A stretch of DNA of 64,000 bases, from contig NC_089273.1 of NCBI RefSeq assembly GCF_963678975.1, positions 20,602,356-20,666,355 on the forward strand, written 5' to 3'. The notes under the pieces are model-generated. The model was given only the letters and a program-made list of their open reading frames with translations, did not search any database and was not told where the DNA came from. Below are positions 55,007 through 64,000 of this stretch, piece after piece (position 1 is the first letter of the stretch; the number at the start of each line of letters is the position of its first letter). Source of the DNA: Dysidea avara (lineage: Eukaryota > Porifera > Demospongiae > Dictyoceratida > Dysideidae). Made by a program: the position numbers and the translations under genes.

Positions 55007-55154
55007 GCGGTTCTAAGAGACCTTGCGTGACAAACAAGACGTCACGTGCGGTAATTATTGTTTGAACTTCAAAAATGAATTGATTTGATTGGATGAAATC
55101 TTGTGCACGTGATTTTCACTTGTTTGTTGTCGCGCAAGGTCTCTTAGAACCGCA
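55007..55154. mobile_element. CACGTG-containing MITE, copy 1
   Basis: The ends GCGGTTCTAAGAGACCTTGC and its complement (to 55154) are inverted over about 35 bp. The interior has GTCACGTG and TGCACGTGATTTT. Confidence 0.8.
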
Positions 55155-55157
55155 GTA

Positions 55158-55310
55158 CACAGGTTCTAATAGTTCTTGCGCGTCGACAAATTTAAAGCGG
55201 AAGTCACGTGTGGTAATTATAGTTTGAAGTTCAAAAATGAATCGATTTGATTGGTCGAAATCCTATGCACGTGATTTCGCTTGATTTTTGTTGTCGCGCA
55301 AGAACTACAG
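55158..55310. mobile_element. CACGTG-containing MITE, copy 2
   Basis: It is homologous to 55007-55154 in the same orientation (AGTCACGTGTGGTAATTATA, TTCAAAAATGAATCGATTTG), with ends ending GTTCTTGCGCG. Three bases separate the two copies. Confidence 0.75.
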
Positions 55311-55462
55311 ACGATTGCGCGATCTTTGCAACAAAAACCGTCAAGCGAAAACCGAAGACGTGACCATTTGCTTTGAAAAGGTGCCGAATTACGTAACAAG
55401 CTCACGTTTCCATTGACTTCCTGTGTTGCATAGATTCCGCAATCGAAGCTGTGTAGTCTCGT

Positions 55463-55490
55463 GCCCAGCCGGGCTCGCGCTCGGCTGGGC
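55463..55490. promoter_or_regulatory. GC-rich hairpin upstream of the RING gene
   Basis: GCCCAGCCGGGCTCGCGCTC continues into its complementary arm ending GGCTGGGC, giving a strong inverted repeat in otherwise AT-rich DNA. Function unknown; coordinates approximate. Confidence 0.4.
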
Positions 55491-55936
55491 ACGAGACCAC
55501 TATCCACAGGACGTACAGCAAAAGTACCTAGCTAGTATAGTTCAACCATAGAGGACTTCTAATATCTATGGGTCAACTATAGACATTAAAGAGGAGCGTC
55601 TATGATTCAAATACAGTGTCTTTCTGCCCACTTTACTTGTTTAGGATTTTTCTGTAAGGGGATCATATTTTCCCAACCTTCGCTGTTCGCCTCGACCTTC
55701 GCCCAAGGTTTTTGCGAAAGAGCAGGCGGCACCTGACTAAGTTTTGATGTTTACATAGTCAACCTCCCCCTCATAATATTTTAAGACAGGGGGGTTTCCA
55801 TCGGAATTCCCTTTACGTAACATGTGATGATAGTTTTTGACCACTATGGAGTGCGGCGCTCCGAGGTACAGTAGTACAATACCGTAGCTGTGTGCGTACC
55901 TTGAACGTAGCTTGGAACACAGAGGACGACACTACA

Positions 55937-56020
55937 GTAAGTTTTCATGCATTAAATCAAACACAACAGCGGTTTTTTTGTAGTAATACATCTGTGATAA
56001 TGCGAATATATATATTTTAG
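55937..56020 (+). other. Putative 5'-UTR intron of the RING gene
   Basis: The sequence CACTACA|GTAAGT (55937) to ATTTTAG|GTTGTC (56020) has good donor and acceptor sites, 84 nt apart, placing the ATG at 56028 seven bases into the next exon. A non-coding first exon before 55937 is inferred. Confidence 0.5.
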
Positions 56021-56212
56021 GTTGTCAATGGCTGGTATCGCGAGAGTCGAGCCTACTCGCATATACGCCAAGGATGGAACCGGACCGCTGGATAAAGAAA
56101 GATTAATCAACTACACATGCCCCATCTGCAATCACATTTTAGTGGAGCCAATGCAAGGCGAATGCGGGGATCGGTTTTGTAAGAGCTGTTTGGACGAGAA
56201 AGCGTCAGATAA
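56021..56212 (+). CDS. TRAF-like RING-finger protein, first coding exon
   Basis: ATG at 56028. The 61 complete codons include the N-terminal half of a RING finger, CPICNHILVEPMQGECGDRFC (C31, C34, C46, D48, C51, C54), in the wording typical of TRAF-family E3 ligases. TRAF proteins couple receptors to ubiquitin signalling in the cytosol. The usual RING His is Asp here (CGDRFC). The exon ends GATAA|GTAAGT in phase 2. I could not place the second zinc pair or a TRAF/MATH domain with confidence, so the gene is incomplete as annotated; a candidate next exon is at 60391. Confidence 0.75.
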
Positions 56213-56885
56213 GTAAGTTTCATTTGTTACAACGCAGTTCAACGTGTTGTTATTATGGCATGCGGTAGGAGTATACTATTGTGGTATGCGTATTGAGTAG
56301 TTGATACGTTTGAATCCATGAATGAATGTACCTGCAGTTATAGAAATATAAAACAATTTAAAATAGCCAGTTCTCATCAGCCATTTCCTCAGTTACAGGT
56401 GGTCATTTTCTCGGTCATTGATAGATATACTATTTTATACTCACAACAATCAGCACAATGCCATTCCTATTGGAGTAATACAAAAAGCAACAAACTAATT
56501 ACAATAAACGTGTATCAAAGTAAAACAATAGCAAACATTACGCCACACACAAACAACACTAAATTGCATAGATGGCAAGAAATGACTTTTAACATAGTTG
56601 TTATTATATTGAAGGAAGCACCCAAAATTACAGCAAAAGTAGATTATTGTATCTGTCACTACAAGGATCATCAAAAGCCTTAAAGCTTATGCTTACACTC
56701 CACCACCTCAGGAAGTCTTAGTTAGCTGAAAATGATTGTAGTTTGTCTAATATTGAAATGTTAGTGCACATGATCAATTGTAGTATAGTAATGCATTTAG
56801 AGGCATCAGGGGATGAATTATAAAACCCAGAATTGAAACGGGAAACGAAATGAAATAAGCCTAAAGTCTTGTGGATAATCACTAC

Positions 56886-57475
56886 CAAGAGTTAATAATA
56901 GTGGAGGGGAGAGTGTCGAACGCTGTATAGGGCTGCATAAAATGAGCGCGTGGGAGCTAAAGGGCTTCACCACGGATAATCTCGTGTTTAGTCGCATTCT
57001 CTACACTTGACAACTAGAACCAATCGTCACTTTTGTCAGGTCACATCAACGATGCTGCACAAGTTCATGAACACTAGAATCGATATTTGGGAAGTGCTGA
57101 TAGTGGTATTTGGTTCCAACATGGCAGACCAAGTAACACCGCATCGCGTCTTCGAACGACGGTTTTCCTACTTCCCATCGAGATGATGTTTCTTCTTCCA
57201 CTAGAATCTGTTTTCCACTCTCACGGGTACCGCCACAATTTGATATCTTCAACTGAGAACCATGAACGGACGCCATTTTATAACACTCGCTTCTCACGTG
57301 AACTGCTATCGATACACTCTTTTCTGGATGAGTATTGCGCAGGCCGCGTAACCATAATTGAATGCGTTAACACGTCGCTTGTTAAGATTGCTGAAGCCCT
57401 TTAGCTCAAACGCGCTCATTTTATACAGCCCTATAGAGCGTTAGACACTCTCCCCTCCACTATTATTAACTCTTG
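56886..57475. mobile_element. Inner inverted-repeat element 1 with 7-bp TSD
   Basis: Terminal repeats CAAGAGTTAATAATAGTGGA and complement, similar over about 65 bp (through GCTGTATAGGGCTGCATAAA). TCACTAC flanks both sides (56879-56885, 57476-57482). Open frames inside have no recognised motif. Confidence 0.82.
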
Positions 57476-57492
57476 TCACTACTGTATGTTAT

Positions 57493-57831
57493 CAAGAGTA
57501 AATAATAGAGAATAATAGAGAAGAGAGTATCCTATTGAGAAGAGAGTATCCAATTGCCCCATTGCCATATACATGTACCATATTAAAAATGATCCTGTTA
57601 AGTCTTTCTGCATATTTCAGTAAAATTTAGGGTATCATAGAAGTGTTCATATCTAGTAATCATCACCTTCAACACTTACACACAATACAAAGCCTGTGTG
57701 CACACCACTTGTTAATAGACTAATTTAACACCTTCTTTGAAAATGTTTTAACAAGCAGAGTGGACTTTACAGGATCATTTTTGATATGGTATATGGCAGT
57801 TGGATACTCTCTTCTCTATTATTTACTCTTG
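57493..57831. mobile_element. Inner inverted-repeat element 2
   Basis: The ends CAAGAGTAAATAATAGAGAA and complement resemble those of inner element 1, suggesting one superfamily. The left arm contains a tandem duplication of AGAAGAGAGTATCC. Confidence 0.75.
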
Positions 57832-57843
57832 ATATTATGACAC

Positions 57844-58250
57844 TATAATATATGCACATACTTTACTTGATGCCTGTTTATGCATCAAGCAAGACTCCAG
57901 TGGCAGTTTTCTCTGCACGGCACTTATCGTTTACAATGCCTGCTCTGCTCAGAAGGGTCTGGGGACTGTACAATAGAAAGGTTCTGGGCACTGTAGGTGA
58001 GCGTTGATTGACCCTTGACCACTTTCATAGATCAACGTGAACTAGCTGAAGCCAACTGTGGCTATCTACACCTCATATGAAGACAATCAATGCTTACCTA
58101 CCCTGAACTTTTCTATTGTAGAGTCCCCAGAGCCTTCCAAGCAGGAGTTTAATCTCTAATCAATAAGCACCATGCAGAGTAAACACTGCCACCTGGAATC
58201 TTGCTTGATGCATAAACAGGTATCAAGTTAAGTGTGTGCATATATTATAA
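57844..58250. mobile_element. Inner inverted-repeat element 3
   Basis: Arms of about 75 bp begin TATAATATATGCACA and continue through TGTTTATGCATCAAGCAAGA in both orientations. The interior is about 250 bp without a coding frame and holds a second, looser inverted pair (CAGAAGGGTCTGGGGACTGT and its near-complement). Confidence 0.75.
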
Positions 58251-58349
58251 CGTTGCTGTGCATAATATAGTGGTTGTCTGTCACTAGACTGTAAGCTTAT
58301 TTCGTTTCATTTCCCATTTTGATTCCGGGTTTTATAACTTACTGCGCCA

Positions 58350-60380
58350 GGGTGAAGGTGATGTGGGTAGGTGATGAGAAATAATAAGTCAAGTCTGCTT
58401 GTGTGGCCAAACCGCTTATTTTCTTTTTCATGAGACCAAATGAAAAACGAAAGAAGCAGTCTGACCATGTGAGACTATATACATGGTGTGCAGTACTAAT
58501 GTTAGTGACTAAATGAGTAAATATTATTGCATCAATCAACCATTCAAGGCACAGATCAGTTGTGTGCATTTGTGAGGTGAGAATGATAAGATATATGTGA
58601 GCGTGATACAGAATCAGTGTGGTGTGTGGATGTGAAAATTCTCAGTCTATTCCACAATTATAGCCTTCTTCTTACTGGTTCAATTTGCTCAATAGAAAGC
58701 TGTCCTGAAACATGCTTGGCCATGTACATTACAACTCTTTCTAGCCCATGTCATCACAAGTGTGCAAGTCTTCTATTAGCTGAGTGCATATATGGCACAT
58801 TCTGACTTGCACAACTTTAGCAGCACACTTTTCATCCCCCTACATTTATTCTTACTCATATGCAGTAGTGGAAACCTTTGGTGGCACAAAACTTTTAAAT
58901 TCACCAATTTTTTATTTTATTTTTTGCATGTGACAGAACATGGCAATTCACATTAATTCACAGCCATAATTTCTGTTTACATTAATCTACATGTGCACAT
59001 TGAGATTGGTTTAAAATGTCCACCATTCTGGTGACCATGGATTAGCAAATCAACTAGGGTATAGTCCTGTAGTCACTTAATTGTGCAATTACATTTGATG
59101 GCAGTTTTATTGAAGACAACAATACAGTAAATCTTTTTTTTATGTCTACTGCATTGTAAAAAAATGCATGTAACATGCATACCACCATTTGGGCTACAGA
59201 AACAAAACAAAGAATTATTTAAACTCTTCATGAGCAGGCAAATAAGATGGTGTATGATTTGAGATTGCTTCTCAGAGTAATGGTTTGATTGATTAAACTT
59301 GCATATTTTTTTGATTTTTTAAAATTTTTTTTTGTTTTTCTCAAAATGCTTGCTTGTGTGAACTAGGCGATGGTCACATTTCATCTTGCTATGGCCTTAT
59401 ACATTGTATAGTTGATTATAGACCACCATGAAATGATAGTACCTAAACGTTTCCCTGCTTTTCATTATTTGAGTAGGGTTTCAATGAGAATATACCTTTA
59501 CATAATTGTTGTGACCACAATTATATTCACCTTCTTTTGTCCACTTTCTGTGTGTGCAGATTCTTGACTAATGATATTTGTAGGAAATTTTAGGGGATCA
59601 TTGTGGCAATACTGGACCATGTGCAGTTATGCAAATTACACTGTTAATTGCAATGGATATAACATTATACCGCCTACTCTTTGTGTCATCGCTATAATTT
59701 CAGCACAGTTTTATTGTGCGCCTAAAAAAGAGAGGATTATTGTTTGATCTAGCTCGTTATTGTTTGGTATGTGCAGTCTTTAGCTCATGTGTTCGTGAAT
59801 AGTGGAACATCTTGTGGTACATTGTGTTACTTTTAGAGCGTAGAAAGTACTTAGAGTACTGTGTGACCATACACAGTATAAGAAGCCAATTATTATACTG
59901 TATTACCTGTGTTGACCAGCCTGGGAATGTGTTTACATTATATCCAACCCTGTGCCAGTCCACCTCACCTTGTCATGCCAGGCCGGGCTCAGAATGACTA
60001 GATTGATTTAAGCTGCAGTTTGTTCCAAGGCATGCTGTGCTGTGAGTAGTGTATGAATGCGGTGATATAGTAGGTAAACAGTGCAATAATTCCAGTGTTG
60101 TTCTTATAGCCAACACAATAGACTTTTTACACACTGCTTGCTTACACCTTTTTCATGAAATGGGACACAAAGAAGGGCAATTATGATTTATGTGATGACT
60201 CATGGATATGGTGTGTTCGGTATCTCGATTACATATATGCAAAAAGGCATACGTACCATAAACACCAGCAAAGCTTATTTTGTAGACAAAAGTATTAGGA
60301 ATTTTCTAATCTACAGATACTGTACATGTGGTGGCCGGGATCATGCAACCTGCATTATGTAGTTTTCTAAATTGCTTTCA
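58350..60380. other. Presumed intronic sequence, no feature recognised
   Basis: AT-rich; no exon or terminal repeat that I can support. The region around 58870-59350 is similar in wording to 62340-62960 (ATGCATGTGACATGCATACC, GAGCAGGCATATAAGATGGT), so it contains part of a dispersed repeat. Confidence 0.4.
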
Positions 60381-60390
60381 TGTTTCATAG

Positions 60391-60436
60391 AATTACTTGC
60401 ATCCATGAGAATGTGTCTTGTTTACCAGGATGTGGT
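60391..60436 (+). CDS. Candidate zinc-binding exon of the RING gene
   Basis: It starts after TTTCATAG in phase 2, matching the donor at 56212, and encodes ITCIHENVSCLPGCG before GTAATT. The Cys/His pattern could be part of a TRAF-type zinc region. The link rests only on phase and composition. Confidence 0.3.
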
Positions 60437-60910
60437 GTAATTGATAAATACCAATGATTCATACAGTCTATTATATGCCTACAGTATCAGTTTTCAGTAT
60501 ATGTAGTTGCATATTGTGTATGACTTTTAGGTTTCATTATTATTGTCTTCTGTCATGTGTCTTGATTATTCTGAGAAGTTTGTAAATACATTTCCTTATT
60601 TATAATTATTGCGTCTACACGTTCCTTTTCTGTGCTGGATTTTTAGCACTTCACCAAAATACCCTTTGGTTTCTAGGAAATACCTTAAAGATATGATGGT
60701 GTGTATTGATTGTGGTCAAGTGTCATAGGATATTGTGGTCATACGTACATGGGTATAATATATGTACATGACCATTTCAGCAAAACTCAGCATACAGTAT
60801 GTAGTTTGTACCATTTCTGCATGCCTCAGTATTACATCTACTGTGCCAAAGGAATGGGTTTACCTACTTTATAATTTACTAAGAAACCTGTACTCTAGTA
60901 CTGTAATAAC

Positions 60911-61575
60911 ACAAGTACACAAAAACTCAATTAGGGTAGGTACACTACTAGCTAGTTGAAAATTCCAATTTTTTTTGTGTACTTGTTTGTTAATTTTTTT
61001 TGTAAAATAATTATGACTGGTGAACCCACACATACCGCATCAGAAGAAAGAAATGGCGCCACGTGCTCCAGCTATCAATTATCATCTGAAAATGGAAATA
61101 TCCATTACGCTTTGTTGTCAGCTATGTTCAACCTGTTACACAGCATTATGAATCAAGAACTGTTCGTAAAGCATATCTGCAATCAAAGTAGCCACTATGA
61201 AAAATGCAAACGATTTCCATTATGAAGGGAAGCCATCATTTGCTACTGCCAAATGGACACCTTTGCTGTCAGCCAAGATGACTGGGACATAAAGGAGGAC
61301 ACTGGTAAGACCATTGTACGTACTGCGGTAGGCCAAAAGGCATGTGTCTGGCTGAAGTGACATCAAACAGTGAATAAAATCATGCCTGTATACTTAGCCG
61401 TTATCGAGTTATGCTTGTCTGAAGGCATCAGTCAGTTACTCAGTCAGTTGCTCAGGCTAACTAACCAATACTGCTTCATTGTTGTCAGGGAAAAGTGAGA
61501 CTGATTTTTGGGTGGTGTTTTTTCATGTGCCACACCCACACCTTGTGGTCCCTACTATCATACTATATGACTATT
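60911..61575 (+). repeat. Palindrome-headed repeat family (PR), copy C with collapsed head
   Basis: The palindrome is reduced to its outer ends (ACAAGTACACAAAAA and TTTTGTGTACTTGTTTG). The body and tail follow copies A and B, ending near CCTTGTGGTCCCTACTATC. Confidence 0.75.
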
Positions 61576-61604
61576 TTGCCTATTATTGTATGAAACATGA
61601 CCCA

Positions 61605-61675
61605 ATAGTCTGTACCTGTAATGGTTATCAATGGGTTATCAATCATGACCCAATAGTCTGTACCTGTAATGGTTC
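61605..61675. repeat. Short tandem duplication
   Basis: ATGACCCAATAGTCTGTACC with the following TGTAATGGTT occurs twice in direct order (61598 and 61643). Confidence 0.7.
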
Positions 61676-61985
61676 ATCAATCACAGCAGCATAAATATTA
61701 TCATAGGGAATTCCTGGGGAAAGTCCAATTACAAACTGCTGACTACTGATTGCATAGATTAACAAATATTGCAGCCTTATATATACAGTGTACTAGTCTC
61801 ATGACCTGGCAAATATTGGTGTTATGAATGCTTTCTGTTATCCCTTTGAAGCCAAAAAAATCCATCTTGTGTTTAAAAACTCAGTTAACTGTATTCACTG
61901 TGATCACAAACTACAAAGCTTTTTATTCTATTCTGTGCTAGCGTTTTTTAACGACATCTATCTGCCACATTTGATAATGCAACAG

Positions 61986-62483
61986 TATTACATGATGGAA
62001 TACAGCAGACCACCAGATGCAGAATTTAATGCTGCATCTGATTACCGTATCTCAATTGGACTACCAGAAAATTTAATAGACTTGGACAAAGTTTTTGTAA
62101 GGTGTGCATCCTTCCCCGTTATAATTTTGTATTATGTATACATTTGGTTTGGTGTTGTTTCACCAGTGAAAATTGCCACTTGGCATGTAAGTTTTATACA
62201 GTTTAAGCCACCATTCAGTGACACATCAACTGGTAGTAATTGTGTGTTAGTACTGTTAACAGCTTTCTCGCTATGGAGATGAAGAACTTTCAGAAACTGA
62301 CAAAAAATCACTGATATGGTAATAGATGATGCATAATAATTGTGACTGTCTCAGCAAAAACCTGACTTGTTTGCACAACTTTGAGATTTTTTTTTTAGTT
62401 TCTCAGCATTATCTACAGTGACCAAGGAATGGATCACCAAAGTTTCAGCGTTTCATGGTGATCAAGTAGTTTTGAAATTATAG
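61986..62483 (+). CDS. Last three exons of an unrecognised gene
   Basis: Exons 61986-62096, 62263-62318 and 62399-62483 are joined by introns of 166 and 80 nt with good sites (CAACAG, GTAAGG; AACAG, GTAATA; TTTTTTAG) and matching phases (0, then 2). They encode 83 residues, including DYRISIGLPENLIDLDKVF, SRYGDEELSETDKKSL and TKEWITKVSAFHGDQVVLKL, then TAG. AATAAA follows 55 nt later. The segment is charged and soluble-looking; I do not recognise the family. It may be the 3' end of the RING gene starting at 56021 or a separate gene; no exon between them is secure. Confidence 0.55.
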
Positions 62484-62537
62484 TGCTTGACAGTGAGAAG
62501 AGCGAGAAAAATCGATTTTTACAGCAACTATACTGAA

Positions 62538-62543
62538 AATAAA
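62538..62543 (+). terminator. Polyadenylation signal
   Basis: AATAAA lies 55 nt after the stop at 62481-62483, supporting the terminal-exon call. Confidence 0.55.
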
Positions 62544-62599
62544 CTACAGGCAGTTACTTTCGCAGCCATACAGTAACTTTTATTTGCAATAGTCTACAT

Positions 62600-62960
62600 C
62601 ATTGGAATTTGGCTTTAACAATCACCGTAGATTAGCAAGTATATATTGTTAGCACTTATGCATATGGGTATAAAGGCAGTTTAGCTGAAGAAATGACAAC
62701 TATCTTGTTTACGTTTACTGCTTCATAAACAAATGCATGTGACATGCATACCATTGAAGCTACAGGAACAAAACAAAGATGTTCAAACTCTCTATGAGCA
62801 GGCATATAAGATGGTGTAACAGGTGTATAGTTTTAATCAATTTGGGTCTTCCTTCTCTGAGTAATGGCCAATAACAAGAGTATGCATAATTTTACAATTT
62901 TTAAATTTTTTGTTTTTCTCAAAACTCATGCTTGTGTAAATGTAAACAAGTTTTTTTTTG
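62600..62960. repeat. Dispersed repeat related to 58990-59360
   Basis: Shared words: CATGTGACATGCATACC / TGTAACATGCATACCACC, GGAACAAAACAAAGA, GAGCAGGCA, AAGATGGTGTA, and CTCAAAACTCATGCTTGTGT. No coding frame. Confidence 0.5.
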
Positions 62961-63059
62961 TTTTTTTTTGCTGAGACAATTTTTTAAATGCACTGGTACA
63001 TTCAGAGGGTTAAATGTCATACCATTATTAGTACTACAGCTGTACGTAGATAATTGGTA

Positions 63060-63170
63060 GCTGGGGCATGGCACAATTTCTTTCTTTTGATACAGTATGC
63101 ATGGGTTCACCAGTTATAATTTTATTTTACAAAAAAAAAAAGAAGTTAACAAACGAGTACACAAAACAAG
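63060..63170 (-). repeat. PR family fragment, minus orientation
   Basis: In reverse complement it reads GTGTACTCGTTTGTTAACTT, then ATAATTATAACTGGTGAACC, the junction of head and body in copies A-C. Confidence 0.6.
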
Positions 63171-63554
63171 TTGATGTTGTGCTACTTCTACAAACCAAGT
63201 TCCATGCAGCTAGCTAACTTAAACAACTACAGTATGTATAAACTATTTTAATATTTTAACCAATAAGTTTTTGGTTGTGCAATAATACACAATTAATTTA
63301 TTGTAATTCTTGGATTTCGTAATTCATGAATATTTTTTGTAGTTTTTCAATTACATTGCTATGCACTGATAAGGAAGCGCTTGTTAAATAAACTGCTTTT
63401 TTAACAACATAATATTATTACGCACAGAAATATCTTCTAAACTAGCTGTGACTAATTATTCTATCATGTTTTTTTTACAAATTCTCTCAACAAAGCCTCA
63501 AAGCTGCCCTTCATTTCCATTCGGACACGCCCCCTTTCAGATAGGCTATTCCTT

Positions 63555-63700
63555 GTAGTCTATGAAGCCTGTATTGTTGTTTTCAGTTGTTAAAACCCAA
63601 AGAGAAGATAATTCTCAAAGTGTGAGGAGAGTTGCCGTGCCCGTATTGCAGACCACTGAAAAGAAACCACCTCAGAGCAAAGTTTACCTGTGCAGAAGTT
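63555..63700 (+). CDS. Possible exon of unknown gene, weak
   Basis: A frame from ATG 63562, or from an acceptor-like TTTTCAG at 63588, encodes a charged segment (VKTQREDNSQSVRRVAVPVL) unlike the low-complexity surroundings. There is no recognised domain, and the donor is unclear. Confidence 0.2.
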
Positions 63701-63914
63701 TAACACAGACTTCATTTTACTTTTACTTCTTACATAAAAGCTGCTTCTTACATAAAAGTTGCTTTTACCATTTAAAAATTTTGTTCACGTTGGTGCGAAC
63801 GGACAAACAAACAAAGGTACATGTACAGTAGATAGGTACACGCGCACACTTTTACGAAAACAATTTCAGTAAACCAGGCACATGCCCATACCGGTCAAAG
63901 CACACACCTGATCT

Positions 63915-64000
63915 AAAAATTGGAAGTTTCAACTAGAGCAGGGACCATATCACATCAATAAAAGTACTGGAGTAGTGCATGATATTGTAAAACAATAAGA
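63915..64000 (+). repeat. PR family, left palindrome arm cut by the window edge
   Basis: TTTCAACTAGAGCAGGGACC through AGTGCATGATATT matches the left arm of copies A and B. The rest lies outside the window. Confidence 0.7.

Larger units (their letters stand above)
56818..58337. mobile_element. Outer foldback element holding three further inverted-repeat elements
   Basis: The left arm TTATAAAACCCAGAATTGAA at 56818 and a complementary right arm (58270-58337, ending GGGTTTTATAA) match over about 65 bp. The arms are separated by three independent inverted-repeat elements. The outer element without them is about 0.2 kb. It lies in the first long intron of the RING gene. Confidence 0.8.

Noticed and set aside
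57046-57404. Overlapping frames on both strands of about 83-105 codons
   Set aside because: They are inside inner inverted-repeat element 1 and show no motif or splice context.
62263-62483. Assignment of the terminal exons to the TRAF-like RING gene
   Set aside because: Same strand and within 6 kb, but no MATH or TRAF motif and no secure connecting exon; kept as separate entries.

Overview
The window is AT-rich eukaryotic DNA with spliced genes, short phase-consistent introns and a very high load of transposon-derived sequence. The gene content (a VWA/alpha-kinase protein, a fatty-acid amide hydrolase 2-like enzyme, a TRAF-like RING exon, a predicted GPI-anchored cysteine-rich protein) and the repeat types (Jockey/CR1-like LINEs, Ty3-type LTR elements, hAT, a Helitron-like element, MITEs) point to an early-branching animal. 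A demosponge is my best guess, but the sequence alone does not prove it. I saw no rRNA, tRNA gene or CRISPR array.

Layout. 1-3300: a decayed LINE and dispersed repeats. 3304-25533 (+): a nine-exon gene that I could assemble with every intron phase matching, encoding 647 residues: two ubiquitin-like domains, a VWA domain and an alpha-kinase domain. Its introns hold a 2.1 kb long-inverted-repeat element (intron 1), palindrome-headed repeats and, in intron 5, an antisense Ty3-type element (9816-18889). That element is itself interrupted by a 3.8 kb composite repeat containing a satellite, a small MITE and a large palindrome. 26792-37463 (-): a convergent gene built from two tandem copies of a four-exon cysteine-rich block and ending in a GPI-type hydrophobic tail; several splice sites of the block look damaged. 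A hAT element with a perfect 8-bp target duplication (34749-36483) lies inside it. 38515-41413: second copy of the composite repeat, carrying a LINE 3' end insertion. 43568-44068: a Helitron-like element. 44515-46134 (-): an FAAH2-like amidase in a single coding exon.

48933-54617 (+): a nearly complete Ty3-type LTR retrotransposon with a few frame breaks, inserted exactly into one terminal repeat of an older foldback element. 55007-55310: two related MITEs rich in CACGTG, just upstream of a RING-encoding exon (56021-56212, +). 56818-58337: a nested set of inverted-repeat elements, one with a perfect 7-bp target duplication. 61986-62483 (+): the last three exons of an unrecognised gene with a polyadenylation signal. 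The window ends in another copy of the palindrome-headed repeat.

The host genes do not form an evident pathway or cluster. The strongest biological novelty candidates are the Ubl-Ubl-VWA-alpha-kinase architecture and the exon-block-duplicated GPI gene. The rest of the interest lies in the layered insertion history, which can be read in relative order.
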